Assembly (NCBI RefSeq): GCF_003007785.1
Contig: NZ_PXOH01000002.1
Coordinates: 186,001 to 250,000 of the forward strand
DNA length: 64,000 nucleotides
Origin: Aphanothece hegewaldii CCALA 016
GTDB lineage: Bacteria > Cyanobacteriota > Cyanobacteriia > Cyanobacteriales > Microcystaceae
Direction: 5' to 3'
A program made the translations under genes and the position numbers. The stretch's first letter is position 1, and each line of letters starts with the position of its first letter. Positions 52,483-61,901 of this stretch are shown in pieces. The notes below the pieces were generated by a model that was not told where the DNA came from, ran no database searches, and saw nothing but the letters and a program-made list of their open reading frames with translations.

Positions 52483-52621
52483 AGCACGACAAGACCGACT
52501 GGTTAAACAGTTCCGCAAAAGATATCTTCATGCTTGGATAACAAGTCTAGAGGATGATGCCGAACTAACCGAAGCTATCGATGCTATTTTCGGGGGTTGC
52601 CAAACCCTTATAAAATTCTAA
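52472..52621 (+). CDS. 49-residue hypothetical protein
   Basis: MINKARQDRLVKQFRKRYLH, then AWITSLEDDAELTEAIDAIF, then GGCQTLIKF and stop. It overlaps the 3' end of the frameshifted gene by 11 bases, the spacing of a coupled operon. A basic first half is followed by an acidic second half. No family recognised. It ends 15 bases before the convergent TRAP permease gene. Real-gene status is moderate. Confidence 0.35.
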   Translation: MINKARQDRLVKQFRKRYLHAWITSLEDDAELTEAIDAIFGGCQTLIKF

Positions 52622-52635
52622 TACTGGTTTAATAT

Positions 52636-53982
52636 CTAACTAACCCCAGTTGTCGTCGAAAGATCGATCAACCAACGCACCGTCTGGGGAAATAGCATAA
52701 CAATCACCAAGACAATAAACTGTAGTACCATAAACGGAATCGCGCTTTTATGAATTTCTAGGGTACTAATTTCTTTGGGGGCGACACTTTGTAGATAAAA
52801 CAGAGAAAAGCCCACAGGAGGCGAAATAAAAGCCGTCTGTAAATTAATCGCCATCACTACACCAAACCATACCATATCTATACCGATCGCTTGTGCTGCG
52901 GGAACAAATAAAGGCATCGCAATAAAACAAATCTCGATAAATTCGAGGAAAACACCCAGTAGAAAAATCGCAATATTACTAAAAATGACAAAACCTAAAT
53001 AACCACCGGGTAAACGAGTCAGCAAGCTTGTAATTAAAGTTTTTCCTCCCAAAGCATCAAAAACTAAACCAAACAACGAAGAACAGAATAAAATCATTAC
53101 AACTAAAGCAGTAATGATAGCCGTTGAATGGGCGGCATCTCGAAGCAGTTGCGGGGTGAGACGTTTGTTAAAAAAGGCGAGTAAACAAGCTCCGACGGCT
53201 CCGACGGCTCCTGCTTCAGTTGGAGTGGCTAAACCAAAGAAAATACTTCCTAAAACGATAAATATTAAAATAATTGGCGGGACAACGGCTTTAAAAATCT
53301 GTTTTGTTAAATCTTTGCCTTTAGGTATTTCGAGATCTTCTGGTAAAGCGGGAACCATTTCGGGTTTAAAGACGGCTAAACCCAAGATGTAGAGCATATA
53401 GGAGCCTGATAACATCAAACCCGGAATTAATGCCCCTAAAAATAAATCTCCCACTGAAACCCCAATTTGATCGCTCAGAATGACTAAAACTAAACTTGGG
53501 GGTATGAGTTGCGCTAAAGTACCAGAAGCGATAATGACACCAGCCGCTAACTTTTTATCATAGCCATAACGCAACATAACGGGTAGTGAGAGCATACCCA
53601 TAACAATGACAGTAGCTGCAACGACTCCTGTAGTAGCTGCTAAAAGAGTACCTACAATAACAACAGCTAATGCAAGTCCCCCCCGTAACCGGCCTAAAAT
53701 AAAACCAAGGGTTTCTAATAATTCTTCGGCTAATCCTGATTTTTCTAAAACTGCTCCTAAAAAAACAAAATAGGGAATTGCAAGAAGGGTAAAATTAGAC
53801 ATCGTGCCGAACCAAATATTTGGTAACAAAAGTAAGCGATGAAGGTCAAAAGCACCTACAATTAAACCAATTAGTCCGAATACGATCGCTGTTCCCGCAA
53901 AAGAAAACGCAACCGGATAGCCACTCATTAAGATAATAAAAAAGCCAAGAAACATTAAAATCGCCAGCCATTCAAAGCCCAT
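52636..53982 (-). CDS. TRAP transporter large permease (DctM type)
   Basis: A 448-residue polytopic membrane subunit with about 12 helices that does the ion-coupled transport. Family marks: [80 protein letters not shown] and [15 protein letters not shown]. It follows the small permease by 9 bases and is divergent from the binding-protein gene. The three genes make a complete TRAP system; large and small subunits are separate, as in TakPQM and DctPQM. Confidence 0.94.
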   Translation of the reverse strand: MGFEWLAILMFLGFFIILMSGYPVAFSFAGTAIVFGLIGLIVGAFDLHRLLLLPNIWFGTMSNFTLLAIPYFVFLGAVLEKSGLAEELLETLGFILGRLRGGLALAVVIVGTLLAATTGVVAATVIVMGMLSLPVMLRYGYDKKLAAGVIIASGTLAQLIPPSLVLVILSDQIGVSVGDLFLGALIPGLMLSGSYMLYILGLAVFKPEMVPALPEDLEIPKGKDLTKQIFKAVVPPIILIFIVLGSIFFGLATPTEAGAVGAVGACLLAFFNKRLTPQLLRDAAHSTAIITALVVMILFCSSLFGLVFDALGGKTLITSLLTRLPGGYLGFVIFSNIAIFLLGVFLEFIEICFIAMPLFVPAAQAIGIDMVWFGVVMAINLQTAFISPPVGFSLFYLQSVAPKEISTLEIHKSAIPFMVLQFIVLVIVMLFPQTVRWLIDLSTTTGVS

Positions 53983-53991
53983 TTTTTCCCT

Positions 53992-54615
53992 CTATTCGAT
54001 GTTAATGTTTTCTGAAGTTTCGATACGGATGCGTTCTGCTACTGTCTGATATCCCAGTAAAACGGCTAAATATTTGATCGCTTGAGAGATACTTTGTATC
54101 AAAAGTAACAGTAAACATAACGGAATCATGCTTTTAATCGGTGCGCGAGGTAAACCATCTGCATCAGGCGACATTTCCCACGTTCCCCATGTTCCATTCG
54201 GTAAGTAACCCCAAGATTGTAAAACGGGATTAAAAGTAACCCAAATACCAATTAAGCAAAACGGAATTAGAAAAAAAATTGTACCTAAAAAATCAATGAG
54301 CGATCGCTGTTTTTCCGTAAAATGAGCATATAAAAAATCGACTCGCACATTTTCGCCATGTTTGAGGATATAAGCAAAACCGAGTAAAAATGTCAAGGAA
54401 AATAAATACCATTGAAGCTCAATAAAAACATTAGAAGCGAGAGTAACACCAATAAAACGCCCAATATAGCGAGCTATGACGTTATAAAAACCCACACCCA
54501 CCGTTAATAAAACGAGCCAATTGATGAACCATCCTATCTTATCTGTAAAAGTGTCGATCGCACTCGATAATTTAAGGAGCGATCGTATTTGAGGAAATCG
54601 TCTTGAGTCGCGCAT
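53992..54615 (-). CDS. TRAP transporter small permease (DctQ type)
   Basis: A 207-residue membrane protein with four helices, the DctQ pattern: FINWLVLLTVGVGFYNVIAR, FIELQWYLFSLTFLLGFAYI, the HGENVRVDFLYAHFTEKQRS loop, and SLIDFLGTIFFLIPFCLIGI. It is slightly longer than the usual 160-180 because of an extra loop (NPVLQSWGYLPNGTWGTWEM) typical of the TakQ/GtrB-like group. It is transcribed with the large permease. Confidence 0.92.
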   Translation of the reverse strand: MRDSRRFPQIRSLLKLSSAIDTFTDKIGWFINWLVLLTVGVGFYNVIARYIGRFIGVTLASNVFIELQWYLFSLTFLLGFAYILKHGENVRVDFLYAHFTEKQRSLIDFLGTIFFLIPFCLIGIWVTFNPVLQSWGYLPNGTWGTWEMSPDADGLPRAPIKSMIPLCLLLLLIQSISQAIKYLAVLLGYQTVAERIRIETSENINIE

Positions 54616-54711
54616 ACCGTCTAATCAAATACCCCATTCTACCGAAATTCAAGGCTCATCTCATGATATTCTGAAAAAAAATTATCGAAACGTGAGTGCG
54701 GTAACTTGTCT

Positions 54712-55842
54712 ATGAAACGTCGAGCAGTAGTTAGGGCTTTTACATCTGGGGCAATGGCAGCCGGTGGAGTGGCGATCGTTGGGGGATGTCAAGCCGCCCA
54801 AAATCAGTCTACTGGACAACAAACTAATACAAACGCTCTACCGAATATCGAATGGCAAATGGCGACAAGTTGGCCCCCATCACTAGAAACGATCTTTGGT
54901 GGCGCACAAGTATTAGCCGATCGCGTAGCCGCACTCACTGGCGGTAAATTTAAGATTACGCCTCGTTCTGCTGGAGAAATAGCCCCCGCCTTAGAAGTTC
55001 TCAGCGTCGTGTCTCAGGGCGCGGTACAGTGTGGCCATACCGCATCTTATTACTATATTGGGAAAAGTCCGGTGCTGGCGTTTGGTACAACAGTTCCCTT
55101 CGGTTTAACCGCACAACAACAGAATGCGTGGCTGTATGAAGGAGGCGGATTAAAAAAATTACAGGAAATATACGCCAATAAATTTAACGTGATCGAGTTT
55201 CCCTGTGGTAATACGGGAACTCAGATGGGAGGATGGTTTCGCAAAGAAGTTTCATTTCTTAATGATCTCAAAGGCTTAAAAATGCGGATACCGGGGTTAG
55301 GGGGACAAGTTATGTCAAAACTCGGCGTAACCGTCCAAAGCTTACCCGGTGGCGAAATCTTTCAAGCATTGCAAACAGGGGCGATCGATGCTGCCGAATG
55401 GGTTGGCCCCTATGATGATGAGAAACTAGGATTAAATAAAGTAGCCAAATATTATTATTATCCGGGTTGGTGGGAACCTGGAGCAACATTAGAGCTACAA
55501 GTGAACTTGAACGAGTGGAAAAAACTACCGCCTCAGTACCAAGAAGCCATTACGACAGCCGCTTTTGAATCAAATACAACCATGTTAGCCCGTTATGATT
55601 CTCGTAATAATGAAGCCCTGCAACGACTTTTAACCAGTGGAACCCAAGTACGCCCTTATAGTCAAGAAATATTAGCAGCAGCCGAGCAAGCGTCTTTCGC
55701 GCTTTATGATGAATTTGCCGCCAAAGATGCAGATTTTAAAGCCGTGTATGATGAATGGAAACAGTTTAGAACAAGAATTTATGCTTGGCACAAACTCAAT
55801 GAGGGCAGTTTTACGAATTTTGTCTATTCGCAATTGAAATAA
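54712..55842 (+). CDS. TRAP substrate-binding protein (TakP-like)
   Basis: A 376-residue periplasmic binding protein. The start is the ATG of [10 protein letters not shown] rather than a TTG two codons upstream. The N-terminus has a twin Arg and a lipobox-like [12 protein letters not shown], so it may be lipid anchored. The body matches the 2-oxoacid-binding TakP group: [80 protein letters not shown] and [18 protein letters not shown]. The Arg in WFRKE is the usual carboxylate-binding residue. The likely substrate is a 2-oxo acid or other monocarboxylate, and this is inference. It is divergently transcribed from the permease genes. Confidence 0.9.
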   Translation: MKRRAVVRAFTSGAMAAGGVAIVGGCQAAQNQSTGQQTNTNALPNIEWQMATSWPPSLETIFGGAQVLADRVAALTGGKFKITPRSAGEIAPALEVLSVVSQGAVQCGHTASYYYIGKSPVLAFGTTVPFGLTAQQQNAWLYEGGGLKKLQEIYANKFNVIEFPCGNTGTQMGGWFRKEVSFLNDLKGLKMRIPGLGGQVMSKLGVTVQSLPGGEIFQALQTGAIDAAEWVGPYDDEKLGLNKVAKYYYYPGWWEPGATLELQVNLNEWKKLPPQYQEAITTAAFESNTTMLARYDSRNNEALQRLLTSGTQVRPYSQEILAAAEQASFALYDEFAAKDADFKAVYDEWKQFRTRIYAWHKLNEGSFTNFVYSQLK

Positions 55843-56062
55843 AGATCCGAAATGCCAAAGCTTATTTTAAAAGAAATATTTTCTAAAACGGGAATCATAA
55901 GAATAATCAAGCAAAATCACTAAAGATCCGCTTGCACCTTTGAATAAATGTAGTTAGAATGAATGCTAATTTTTGTAAACTATCGAGCCCTAGCGCGACA
56001 GTCTAAACCTGATTGTGTTGGAGATAGTCACAAAAAAAGAGTTGATCTAACATAAGAGGGTT

Positions 56063-57886
56063 ATGCAAAAGCTCAAACCGTATTGGGTTGCTGAGGCGCT
56101 CGAAAAAGATTTAGGAGATCCTTTAAACCCAGACAGTATCATGTCATACAAACGGGTTGTGGAACTCGATGAACTAGAAGCATTTCCAGAACAAGAAATT
56201 AACTGGCTCTACAACTGGAATTTACAACATTATTACGTCCCTGTTGACTGTAGTGGTGAGTTTACCTCTTTTGAAGAGTTTGTCGCTTTTGTTCGGGTTC
56301 TCTGTCGTCGAGATCAAACCATTGGAATTAGCTTTACGACTCTTTTTTGGTCATTTATTACCTGGATGGCAGGAACAGACGAACAAAAGCAAAAACTAGC
56401 CCACTATATCAAAAACGAACACGGGGCGATGTGTTTGGGTTATTCCGAACGCGCTCACGGAAGTGATTTAGTAGGAGGCGATCTCACCGCGAGAAAAGTT
56501 CCAGGCGGTTATATTCTAAATGGCGAAAAATGGCCAATTAATCGCGCTACGATTTCTGGTGTAACTTATATTTTGGCTAAAACCGATCCCAATGGCGGGC
56601 CAAAATGTCTGACATTGTTCATGGTAGACAAACGGGAACTCGATCCAAATCAATACTACAACTTACCCAAAATCTTAACGCATGGGATTAGGGGATCTGA
56701 TATGAGTGGCATTGGTTTCAAAGATTGCTTTGTTCCCGACTCCCATCGCATAAAAGACGAAGGAGATGGCTTAGAATTCGCCCTCAAAGGCTTCCAAATT
56801 ACTCGAATGCTCTGCGCGGCGTTTTCTCATGGTGCAGCCGATACCGCCCTTAGAACAACGCTAGGATTTGCTACTAAGCGCATTGTTTACGGAAAAACGG
56901 TGATGGAACTTCCCCAACCTCGTAAAACCCTAGTTGATGCGTTTTTAGATATTTTGATTTGTGACTGTGAAACCATTGGGGCGGCGAGAGGTTTTCATAT
57001 TATTCCCGAACAGTTTAGCGTGTGGGCTTCGGTGGTGAAATATTTCGTCACAACTCAACTCGAAACCATGATTAATAATGTTTATGTGGTTTTGGGATCT
57101 CGCTTTTATATGAGGGAAGAACACGAAGCGGGAATCTTTCAAAAAGTGTTACGAGATAACTCTATTATCAGTATGTTTGATGGTAGTACGGTAGTGAATC
57201 TCCATGCGTTAATCTTACAATTGCGCCCCTTGACAAAATATCGCTCTCGCCGTAAACCAGAAACAATGGAGAAGATTCAAGCTCATTTAGAGGCTATTTT
57301 CTCTTTGAATCAAAATGTACCCCCATTTCAACCCGAAAAACTCGAATTATTTGGGCGTGGGGTTGATGATCCTTTACAGGGTTTAGAAATAGCCATTAAG
57401 CAACTCGAAGCTTTAAAAAATCAGGCTGATGTAGATGCAAATGTTCTAGAAAACCTGTTATATTTGAGCGATTTAGTGTTACAAGAATTAAATGCTCATG
57501 ATGAACAGATTAGCAATTCTAAATTTGAGTATGGTCATGATCAGTCACCGGAACTCTTTGAAATTGCGAAAAAATACTGTACTTTACATACTGCCGCTAC
57601 CTGTTTACATATGTGGATTTATAATCGGGAAATCGGGAGTGATTTTTTTGCAAAAGGCGAATGGTTAGTTCTAAGCTTACATCGATTATTACGCAGCCCG
57701 TTATTAAGTACAGTCCGAATATTACCCTACTCAATCTCTGATGAATATGTAGAAAACGTCGCTCAAGAACTACTTAAGCTTTATCAAGAAGATAAACACT
57801 TTTCAATTGTTCCTTTTCAACACGCCCAATTAAATCAAAAAGAGGATAAAATTTATGCAGACTCAAAACTCCAACTTCAAACTTAA
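56063..57886 (+). CDS. Acyl-CoA dehydrogenase-like flavoprotein, partner of an ACP
   Basis: A 607-residue enzyme of the acyl-CoA dehydrogenase fold. Recognisable parts are CLGYSERAHGSDLVGGDLTA, the FAD/substrate region GGYILNGEKWPINRATISGV, FGKTV-like KRIVYGKTVMELPQPRKTLV and the C-terminal core EHEAGIFQKVLRDNSIISMF. The usual catalytic Glu (in YEGT-type motifs) is replaced by Asp373 in MFDGSTVVN. A helical extension of about 200 residues follows the core. Its last 32 bases overlap the acyl carrier protein gene, so the acyl group is probably carried on that ACP. Likely reaction is desaturation of an ACP-bound chain. No beta-oxidation genes are nearby. Confidence 0.85.
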   Translation: MQKLKPYWVAEALEKDLGDPLNPDSIMSYKRVVELDELEAFPEQEINWLYNWNLQHYYVPVDCSGEFTSFEEFVAFVRVLCRRDQTIGISFTTLFWSFITWMAGTDEQKQKLAHYIKNEHGAMCLGYSERAHGSDLVGGDLTARKVPGGYILNGEKWPINRATISGVTYILAKTDPNGGPKCLTLFMVDKRELDPNQYYNLPKILTHGIRGSDMSGIGFKDCFVPDSHRIKDEGDGLEFALKGFQITRMLCAAFSHGAADTALRTTLGFATKRIVYGKTVMELPQPRKTLVDAFLDILICDCETIGAARGFHIIPEQFSVWASVVKYFVTTQLETMINNVYVVLGSRFYMREEHEAGIFQKVLRDNSIISMFDGSTVVNLHALILQLRPLTKYRSRRKPETMEKIQAHLEAIFSLNQNVPPFQPEKLELFGRGVDDPLQGLEIAIKQLEALKNQADVDANVLENLLYLSDLVLQELNAHDEQISNSKFEYGHDQSPELFEIAKKYCTLHTAATCLHMWIYNREIGSDFFAKGEWLVLSLHRLLRSPLLSTVRILPYSISDEYVENVAQELLKLYQEDKHFSIVPFQHAQLNQKEDKIYADSKLQLQT

Positions 57887-58244
57887 TGAGCAAAACGACG
57901 AATTAAATGTTAATCAAGCAATTCAATCTTGGTTAGTTCAACAGTTAGCTCAACTTTTATCTTTAGACACAAAAACAATTAATGTAACAGAACCTCTAAC
58001 CCGCTATGGACTTGATTCTATTGATGCTGTAACCTTAGTGGGTGATTTAGAAGATTGGCTAGATGTTGAGTTACCTTCTACTCTTTTTTGGGATCATCCA
58101 ACCATCGAGAAATCCTCTCAATATATTACAGAAAACTGCGATATTCCCAGCACTTCTTTAGCAAATTCTGAATCTGAAGTTGAAGCGCAGAAAGTCCCTG
58201 AACCCGCTAACAGTAAAAAAGGTTGGGGATTATTTGGTCGTTAA
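57855..58244 (+). CDS. Acyl carrier protein coupled to the dehydrogenase
   Basis: A 129-residue discrete carrier protein. The phosphopantetheine site is RYGLDSIDAVTLVGDLEDWL with Ser55, as in PKS/NRPS-type carrier domains, then LPSTLFWDHPTIEKSSQYI. It has an N-terminal extension of about 20 residues and a C-terminal tail (about 100-129) ending KKGWGLFGR, so it is longer than housekeeping AcpP (about 80 residues). The start lies 32 bases inside the dehydrogenase gene, which implies coupled translation and a shared job. No ligase, ketosynthase or thioesterase is next to it. A palindrome at 58254 follows. Confidence 0.9.
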   Translation: MQTQNSNFKLNEQNDELNVNQAIQSWLVQQLAQLLSLDTKTINVTEPLTRYGLDSIDAVTLVGDLEDWLDVELPSTLFWDHPTIEKSSQYITENCDIPSTSLANSESEVEAQKVPEPANSKKGWGLFGR

Positions 58245-58253
58245 ATCTATTGG

Positions 58254-58282
58254 GTAGAGACGCAATTCGCTCACGTCTCTAC
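58254..58282. repeat. Dispersed palindrome, GTAGAGAC family, copy 2
   Basis: GTAGAGACG (58254-58262) is perfectly complementary to CGTCTCTAC (58274-58282). It lies 9 bases after the ACP stop and 5 bases before the end of the convergent FkbM gene, so it probably ends both transcripts. It belongs to the same family as the copy at 16497. Confidence 0.6.
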
Positions 58283-58287
58283 ATCTT

Positions 58288-59259
58288 TTAGGCTTTAATT
58301 GCGTACAAAAATCCAATATTGTTACTAGCTGGTAGGCGTGAAAAAGAAGCAAAACCCGCTTGATTTAGATAATTTAATAGGGGTTCGGGGCCTTTTTTAT
58401 GCCATTCCATCATGACCATTTTAATTCGATTAATTTGTCCTGTTTCGCTTAATACTTTGAATATTTCATACTCAGCCCCTTCACAATCTACTTTCGCAAT
58501 AATATCAACATCTGGATATTGTTTTATGATGGATTGGAAAACCTCATAAGTTGCTTTGAGTTTCATTTCTGCTGTCGCTATTTTTTTATCGGGAGAAGGC
58601 TTAAAGTTATTGTCAATTCCTGACATTCCAATACTTCCTTTAACATCATAGTCAAATTCAATTGTTAAGGTTTGTTCTTGTTCAGCAATTCCATATTGAT
58701 AAGGCTTAATTTTCTGAGCAATTTCTGGATTGAGAGCAAAATTATTTAAAGCTTGTTTATAGGTAATTTCAAAAGGCTCATAACCAAAAACAGCTAAGAC
58801 ATTACTACGACTAGCAAAATAAAGACTCGCAAATCCTACATTCATGCCGATATCGATAACAACAACAGGCTTTTCATGGACAAAATTATAAATGCCTAAA
58901 AAATAAATTTCATTGATAATAGAAATGTCTTGCTCACTTTCAATTATAAATTTTGCGCCTTTTAATTCGGCAATTAAATTATTATGTTCATCAATATAAA
59001 ACTTAGTTTTTAAAACATTTTGGAGAATTTTAGCACGATTAAAAATATCTGATTTTAAAATAAAATCATGCTGCCCTTTGCTTAAAAATATATTGAGAGG
59101 CTTGAGCAACAATTGATGAGTGTTAGCATCTAATTCAATCGCTGTAGGGCTAATGTTATTTTGCGATAAACGTTCAGCCCAATATTGATCGCCAAGATGA
59201 GAAAAATTCCTAAATTCTTGATATTTTTTATAGATATTTGTAATTTTTTGAGAAAGCAT
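58288..59259 (-). CDS. FkbM family methyltransferase
   Basis: A 323-residue SAM-dependent methyltransferase. FkbM-domain marks: VVIDIGMNVGFASLYFASRS (SAM-binding loop, about 135-155), FGYEPFEITYKQALNNFALN, the active-site region IIAKVDCEGAEYEIFKVLSE, and MVMMEWHKKGPEPLLNYLNQ. FkbM enzymes O-methylate sugars or polyketides. A second FkbM-like gene lies at 63180, flanking the acylation genes, which suggests modification of a surface glycan. There is no signal peptide. A 204-base gap separates it from the divergent MBOAT gene. Confidence 0.9.
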   Translation of the reverse strand: MLSQKITNIYKKYQEFRNFSHLGDQYWAERLSQNNISPTAIELDANTHQLLLKPLNIFLSKGQHDFILKSDIFNRAKILQNVLKTKFYIDEHNNLIAELKGAKFIIESEQDISIINEIYFLGIYNFVHEKPVVVIDIGMNVGFASLYFASRSNVLAVFGYEPFEITYKQALNNFALNPEIAQKIKPYQYGIAEQEQTLTIEFDYDVKGSIGMSGIDNNFKPSPDKKIATAEMKLKATYEVFQSIIKQYPDVDIIAKVDCEGAEYEIFKVLSETGQINRIKMVMMEWHKKGPEPLLNYLNQAGFASFSRLPASNNIGFLYAIKA

Positions 59260-59463
59260 TTACAGGAACTCCCAAGATTTATAAATAGACAGAATAAAGT
59301 TATGGACAAGTTTGACAAAATTTGGTAGACTTGTCAAGAATTTAATAGAGTTCACTGATAACTAAAATGCCAAGTTATCAATTCCAGAGAAAATAAGAAG
59401 ATTAAATGATCTTCTAGTCATGGAATATATTAGTTGATATAGCTTATTGTTGAAGAGAAAGCC

Positions 59464-60924
59464 TTGAATTACTCAGATTTTTCTTTTTGGTGGATTCTCC
59501 TAGGCTTTGGCATACCGTTTTTAACGGTTCGCTATATAGCCAAGTCGTTTAATCTGTGGCGAGATATTTTTGATGCGATCGGATTAGCCTTTCTATCGTT
59601 AACGATGTTTCGCAATGCTAGTCCAACTAGCTTTATTATCTTTATTTTTGAACTCATTTTTAATTATCTGATGGTGCGGTGGATGCTGCGCTGTTCGGGA
59701 GACAAAGCTAAAGCGATCGCAACAGTCTTGATTATATTTAATCTGTCTGTTCTAGCCTATTTTAAATATCTCATCTTTTTTGTTGAAGGAGTGATAGGAC
59801 TATTTGTCACCATTCCCGAAAACTGGCAAAATTATTTACCGATTACCGTTAAAAATCGCATTCCCCCAGGAGTCTCATTTTATACATTTCAGATGGTTGC
59901 TTTTGTCGTAGACTCCCTGACAGCACGAAAGAAGAAACCGATTGGTATTTTAGATTACATTAACTTTATTTCTTTTTATCCTCAGTTAGTCGCAGGTCCC
60001 ATTGAGCGTAGAAGTGATTTATTACCTCAAATCGAAAATTTTCGCCTAAAATTCACCATCGAAAATATTGAGCTTGGTTTACGCTGGCTTTCTTTGGGAT
60101 TATTTATGAAGTTTGTCGTCGCTGATAATTTGGCTCCTTATATTGAGCTAGACAAACAAATCGATAATCCTTGGATGATTTGGTGTATGACGTTGTTCTT
60201 TACACTAAGAATTTATTTTGACTTTGCGGGTTACAGTTTTATCGCACTTGGCCTCGCCTATTTTCTGGGCGTGCGACTCACAATTAACTTTCTTGCACCT
60301 TATACATCCCAAAGTATCAATGAATTTTGGCGACGCTGGCACATTACTCTAAGCACTTGGTTTAGAGATTACGTTTTTTTGCCTCTGATGGGATCAAATA
60401 AAAAATGGGCCCCATTTTATCTATTTATTACCTTCACTCTGTCTGGATTTTGGCATGGTGCGGCATGGAACTTCATTATTTGGGGAGCTTATCACGGTGC
60501 GTTGTTGTTAGTCTTACGCTATTTGGGTAGACCTTTTTACGGATTTGTCGGACGCTATGTCTCTCAACCACAGATTATTTCTTGGGCGTTAACTTTTGGG
60601 GCTGTAACTTTTGGCTGTCTTTTCTTTATGGAATCTGATATGTCTCGGTTAATGACCAAATTACAAACGATTATCACTCCCTGGAAATACTCATTAACCA
60701 ATATTGGAGCGTTTTTGAGTTCCTATAGCCTCAATCAAGGCACAGCTTTAGTGGTTACTTTAGTTTTGGCTATGTTCGTTTTATTTTTAGAACATCTGGC
60801 GGTTTGGCAAAAGAAATTTGAATACGAATTGCTCCTATCTCGTTGGCTCTCACCTGTTTTACTAGGATTAACTATACTATTAGCAGCAAATACTAATTCT
60901 GACTTTATTTATTTTGAATTCTAA
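59464..60924 (+). CDS. MBOAT family membrane O-acyltransferase (AlgI-like)
   Basis: A 486-residue polytopic protein of the AlgI/PatA-type MBOAT group, which moves acetyl groups across the membrane onto polysaccharide. It starts at a TTG; no ATG occurs before residue 46. Motifs: NRIPPGVSFYTFQMVAFVVD, YFDFAGYSFIALGLAYFLGV, FWRRWHITLSTWFRDYVFLP and the catalytic-type His331 in SGFWHGAAWNFIIWGAYH. Its stop overlaps the ATG of the SGNH gene by one base (TAATG). With that partner it forms an acetylation machine. Confidence 0.92.
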   Translation: MNYSDFSFWWILLGFGIPFLTVRYIAKSFNLWRDIFDAIGLAFLSLTMFRNASPTSFIIFIFELIFNYLMVRWMLRCSGDKAKAIATVLIIFNLSVLAYFKYLIFFVEGVIGLFVTIPENWQNYLPITVKNRIPPGVSFYTFQMVAFVVDSLTARKKKPIGILDYINFISFYPQLVAGPIERRSDLLPQIENFRLKFTIENIELGLRWLSLGLFMKFVVADNLAPYIELDKQIDNPWMIWCMTLFFTLRIYFDFAGYSFIALGLAYFLGVRLTINFLAPYTSQSINEFWRRWHITLSTWFRDYVFLPLMGSNKKWAPFYLFITFTLSGFWHGAAWNFIIWGAYHGALLLVLRYLGRPFYGFVGRYVSQPQIISWALTFGAVTFGCLFFMESDMSRLMTKLQTIITPWKYSLTNIGAFLSSYSLNQGTALVVTLVLAMFVLFLEHLAVWQKKFEYELLLSRWLSPVLLGLTILLAANTNSDFIYFEF

Positions 60925-61901
60925 TGAATAAAACTAATATATCTAAGCTTTTTCCCTGGTTGATTTCGGCGGGTGTCGCTTGGACAATCGGCTGTATTTA
61001 TAACGTTTATTATGGTGGTGAACTAAGCTGGCTAAGGCGTATGTATGAGCAAAAAGCGGCTTATGCGGCACAGATTGAAGCACCTAATCGTTTAATTATT
61101 ACGGCAGGTTCAGGCGTACATTACAGTGTAAATGCCGAATGGATGGAAAAAAAGCTCGGTATTCCTGTATTTAATTATGGATTACAAGGGGATATGGGAT
61201 TAAATGTGATTAAACCTTTGATCCTAGAACAAGCTCGCAAAGGCGATATTATCGTTCTAATTCCTGAATATTTAATGCTAATGGATAAAGATGGTTTAGG
61301 TGATGGTGATGGGTTATATGGTTCGGCTCCTTTTGGTTGGGCGGTAGGTCAACCAGGTTTAGGCGGTATTCCTCCGAAGAAGCTCATCGAGGACACTTGG
61401 TTATTAGGTGTAACGACTTTACGGGCGGCAACTAAATCGACGATTGATGTGATCGAAAAAGGTCGTATGACTGGATATCTATCTGATCCCATTACAGAAC
61501 ATGGTGACCCAACAAAAGTAAAAGAAAGGACAGGGAAATGGTGGGAATTAAAATTAAATAACTCCGTTTCTCCTCATTCAATAAAAGTAATTGAGCAGTT
61601 TCGTAAAGATCTTGAAGCGAAAGGAGCGCATTTAATCGTTGCTTTGCCTTGGATTTATGGTTCGACTGATCAAACCACAAAAGACAGCATTCAAAAAAGC
61701 GCAGACAAGCTTTCTCAAGTAGTTCCAACTCTCTATAATCATCAAACCTTAAATATTCAAACAGATAGTAGTATTTTTGCCGATACTCACTATCATCTAC
61801 TCCCTCCGGCTCGAATCGTGCGATCGCAAGAACTGATTGATCAACTCAAACCGTATCTTGCTGAATATATCAAGCAACCTGAGTTACAGACTAAAAAATA
61901 A
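60924..61901 (+). CDS. SGNH-like partner of MBOAT, probable periplasmic acetyl transfer protein
   Basis: A 325-residue protein with one N-terminal membrane helix (about 10-30, FPWLISAGVAWTIGCIYNVY) and an exported SGNH-fold domain. The likely nucleophile is Ser63 in ITAGSGVHYSVNAEWM, and Asp287 and His289 or His291 lie in IFADTHYHLLPPARIV. Such proteins (AlgX/AlgJ-like, or the DltD type) take the acetyl group from the MBOAT and place it on the glycan. It overlaps the MBOAT gene by 1 base. The flavoprotein gene begins directly after its stop. Confidence 0.75.
   Translation: MNKTNISKLFPWLISAGVAWTIGCIYNVYYGGELSWLRRMYEQKAAYAAQIEAPNRLIITAGSGVHYSVNAEWMEKKLGIPVFNYGLQGDMGLNVIKPLILEQARKGDIIVLIPEYLMLMDKDGLGDGDGLYGSAPFGWAVGQPGLGGIPPKKLIEDTWLLGVTTLRAATKSTIDVIEKGRMTGYLSDPITEHGDPTKVKERTGKWWELKLNNSVSPHSIKVIEQFRKDLEAKGAHLIVALPWIYGSTDQTTKDSIQKSADKLSQVVPTLYNHQTLNIQTDSSIFADTHYHLLPPARIVRSQELIDQLKPYLAEYIKQPELQTKK

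Noticed and set aside
50506..52635. Prophage or integrative element at tRNA-Leu
   Set aside because: No integrase, and the tRNA 3' end is not repeated downstream within the window.
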